DNA of 64,000 nt, taken from positions 62,001-126,000 of the forward strand of contig JADNYV010000057.1 in NCBI GenBank assembly GCA_015501055.1, written 5' to 3'. This document shows, in pieces, positions 62,366 through 64,000 of this stretch. The stretch is from Mucidula mucida. Its lineage: Eukaryota > Basidiomycota > Agaricomycetes > Agaricales > Physalacriaceae. The position numbers and the translations under genes are program-made. The stretch's first letter is position 1; each line of letters opens with the position of its first letter. The notes beneath the pieces were generated by a model, which worked only from the letters and a program-made list of their open reading frames with translations, was not told the origin of the DNA and made no database searches.

Positions 62366-64000
62366 CTAATACATCGCGGAGGACACAAGTAGTTCCCGAT
62401 ATTCAGCCTCCTGCGGTGCCGGTTCACCGGGGACCTGCTGAGCCAATTTACTCTTGACCGTCGTAGTCGCGTCAACGGATCGAACTTTGATAGCCACGTC
62501 CATCCCATCCATCGCAAGGCCATGCAGAACACGCCCTTCCTCATCGCTAAGTACACCTCTTCTCATGCCGATTTCATCAGCATTTCCACAGAGCCGCCAC
62601 CTAACATACAGCCATAAACCACTGAGAGAAAACTGGAATCTCTTGAGCTTGGCGAGTCCCCGCATGTCATCGCCTTCCCATCGAGCTTTGAGCATCGTAA
62701 CAAGACGCCCGGGTGTTTCACAATAAGGAAATTGGTAGTTCAAATCAAGGTTGAAGGAGGAGAGACAGGGAAGGAATGTAACGATGTCTTGTGAGGCGAC
62801 ACTGAGAGCATCTAGCACTTTCTTGATCTGGTTCCTCGTACGCAAGTTGGCTATATCTTGGTCCGAGTGCTTCCCGGACACCTGGATATCGAGAACCTCA
62901 AGATGCGTCATTTCCGAGAGAATCGTATGAAGGTCGTGGGCGATATTATACATGGAGTAGAGAGGGATACTGAGGCTGGTGAGATTGCCGGAACACTGAG
63001 AGCGCTGCAACAGGCGATGAAAAGGAGGCAAGGCACCTTTATGAGGATTGTGGACATCTTTGCTAAGAATGACTTCCTGTAGATTAGGAAGAGTGAGACA
63101 GTCCATGACGAATTCAATGGCCGTATCAAGAACTCGAATTGAAGGGCAGATGGTGGTAGACGGGGGAGGAATTTCTTCGACTTCAAAGTCGCGCGCCTGG
63201 AAAACCACAAGGTTGGGACAGCGACCGACCAGGCTCACGAACTGCATAGCTGCTTCGGCATCGTCCCAATCTTGACGAACGTCCTCCAGACACAACTCTC
63301 TGATCTGGGCCCATGGAAGTTCCACAAGCTGCGTTCCGGTCAGGACCACTTTCGTAAGCCGAGGACAGTGGCTGAAAACAGATCGCTGCTCCGCTGAACT
63401 GTCGACGTGGAGAGCTCTCGTGAGATGCAGGTTTAACGATTCGAGCATGGGAAATGGGCCACAAAGCAGCGCATACTTCCGAGCTCGGGTGGTGTTCCGC
63501 CAAACGTACATCCCGCCATCGAGGCGATTCTGCATGGACCATCGCGAGCATGCGATTACGGAAGGAGGGCTCGAAGTTGGGGGGATTATACTCGCTTATG
63601 AGTATAACGTCCAAGGGATGCTGCCCAGAGCGCTGAAGGGCCGCCTCCAAAGCCTGCACGTTACCCTCCGTCTTGCCGCCTGCGGGGAATTGCAGACGCA
63701 ACTTCGTCCAGCACGAGTGGAGCGATACAGCGATGGCGCGCCAGGTCTGGCACACTTTGGACATGTTCCATATAGAACGACTTGGGTCAGAAACACTGAA
63801 TTCCTCGCTGCCACACTGGTCATCCTCGTGAACATATAGGAAGATTTGTTCCCAGAGTTCACGGGGTACAGCGCGACATGGAGAAATTAGACCTCGGTAG
63901 GTTTGCTGCACGGTTATTAACGCATCTCGTTCTTGCTGCAGGGAGGCAAACACGTCTTGTAAGGACCGGATTTTGGCGCTAATGGAGGATATGTCGGCGT
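62366..64000 (-). CDS. F-box-like/LRR protein, 5' end beyond the window
   Basis: Partial gene entering from the right edge. It shows the coiled coil and F-box order of its family: DVFASLQQERDALITVQQTY, RGLISPCRAVPRELWEQIFL, SIWNMSKVCQTWRAIAVSLH, WTKLRLQFPAGGK. LRR blocks follow (CGPFPMLESLNLHLTRALHV, CPRLTKVVLTGTQLVELPWA, SIRVLDTAIEFVMDCLTLPN) and the C-terminal LSDEEGRVLHGLAMDGMDVA; the stop is at 62366. Members are presumed SCF substrate adaptors. The frame changes once near 63477, where EHHPSSE should continue into YALLCGPFP. Either one base too many is present in GAAG, or a 34 nt intron with a GTACGT donor is removed. It is the most complete of the F-box-like copies here and the reference for the relics at 14.7-17.5 kb. 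Confidence 0.8.

Overview
The window reads as nuclear DNA of a filamentous basidiomycete, most likely an Agaricomycete. Genes lie on both strands and carry many short introns, mostly 45-65 nt, with GT-AG ends and a CTAAT-like branch site. Gene models only come together after splicing. The F-box-like proteins have the N-terminus typical of expanded Agaricomycete families, and most other products are conserved fungal housekeeping proteins.

Layout. 1-9900 is gene-poor: one NTF2/SnoaL-like gene (5700-6691, minus) and, just upstream of it, a 0.7 kb element with long terminal inverted repeats (6967-7665). 9902-14589 holds NOP14 (ribosome biogenesis) and a SET/MYND protein. 14.7-17.5 kb is a graveyard of F-box-like gene fragments on both strands. 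17.7-24.4 kb holds a COX7a-like subunit, YAF9, KEX1, a secretory-pathway membrane protein and SAP18. 24.7-35.9 kb holds a membrane-anchored copper amine oxidase, an RTA1-family protein, a gephyrin-type MogA-MoeA fusion, a Zn2Cys6 regulator and a YIH1/IMPACT homologue. 35.9-48.7 kb holds a MYND-finger protein, an acidic hypothetical protein, an acetoacetate decarboxylase-like protein, ATG29, DDI1, SPT3, SPC19 and a cis-CaaD-like tautomerase. 49.5-52.0 kb holds a C2H2 plus HMG-box gene and a decayed divergent relative. 52.3-58.3 kb holds a frame-broken DUF924 gene, PEX3, a tRNA-Arg with an intron and an RGS-domain membrane protein. 58.9-64.0 kb holds a long coiled-coil protein and a further F-box-like gene cut by the window edge.

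How the genes relate. This is mostly a mosaic of unrelated housekeeping genes; I see no biosynthetic cluster, defence island or operon-like system. Several neighbours are divergent pairs with very short shared promoters: SPT3/SPC19 (50 bp), COX7a-like/YAF9 (121 bp), KEX1/membrane protein (145 bp) and Zn2Cys6/YIH1 (152 bp).

Most unusual signals. Extremely small exons are needed to keep conserved frames: a possible single-nucleotide exon in the NTF2-like gene, an 11 nt plus 2 nt pair encoding the topaquinone site of the amine oxidase, and a 6 nt exon in the decarboxylase-like gene. Also notable are a C2H2-HMG fusion with a decayed divergent copy, His-rich low-complexity segments in two unrelated proteins, and single-base frame breaks at homopolymers in otherwise conserved genes, which look more like consensus errors than decay. 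All splice models were made by eye from consensus sites and family knowledge, without transcript data.
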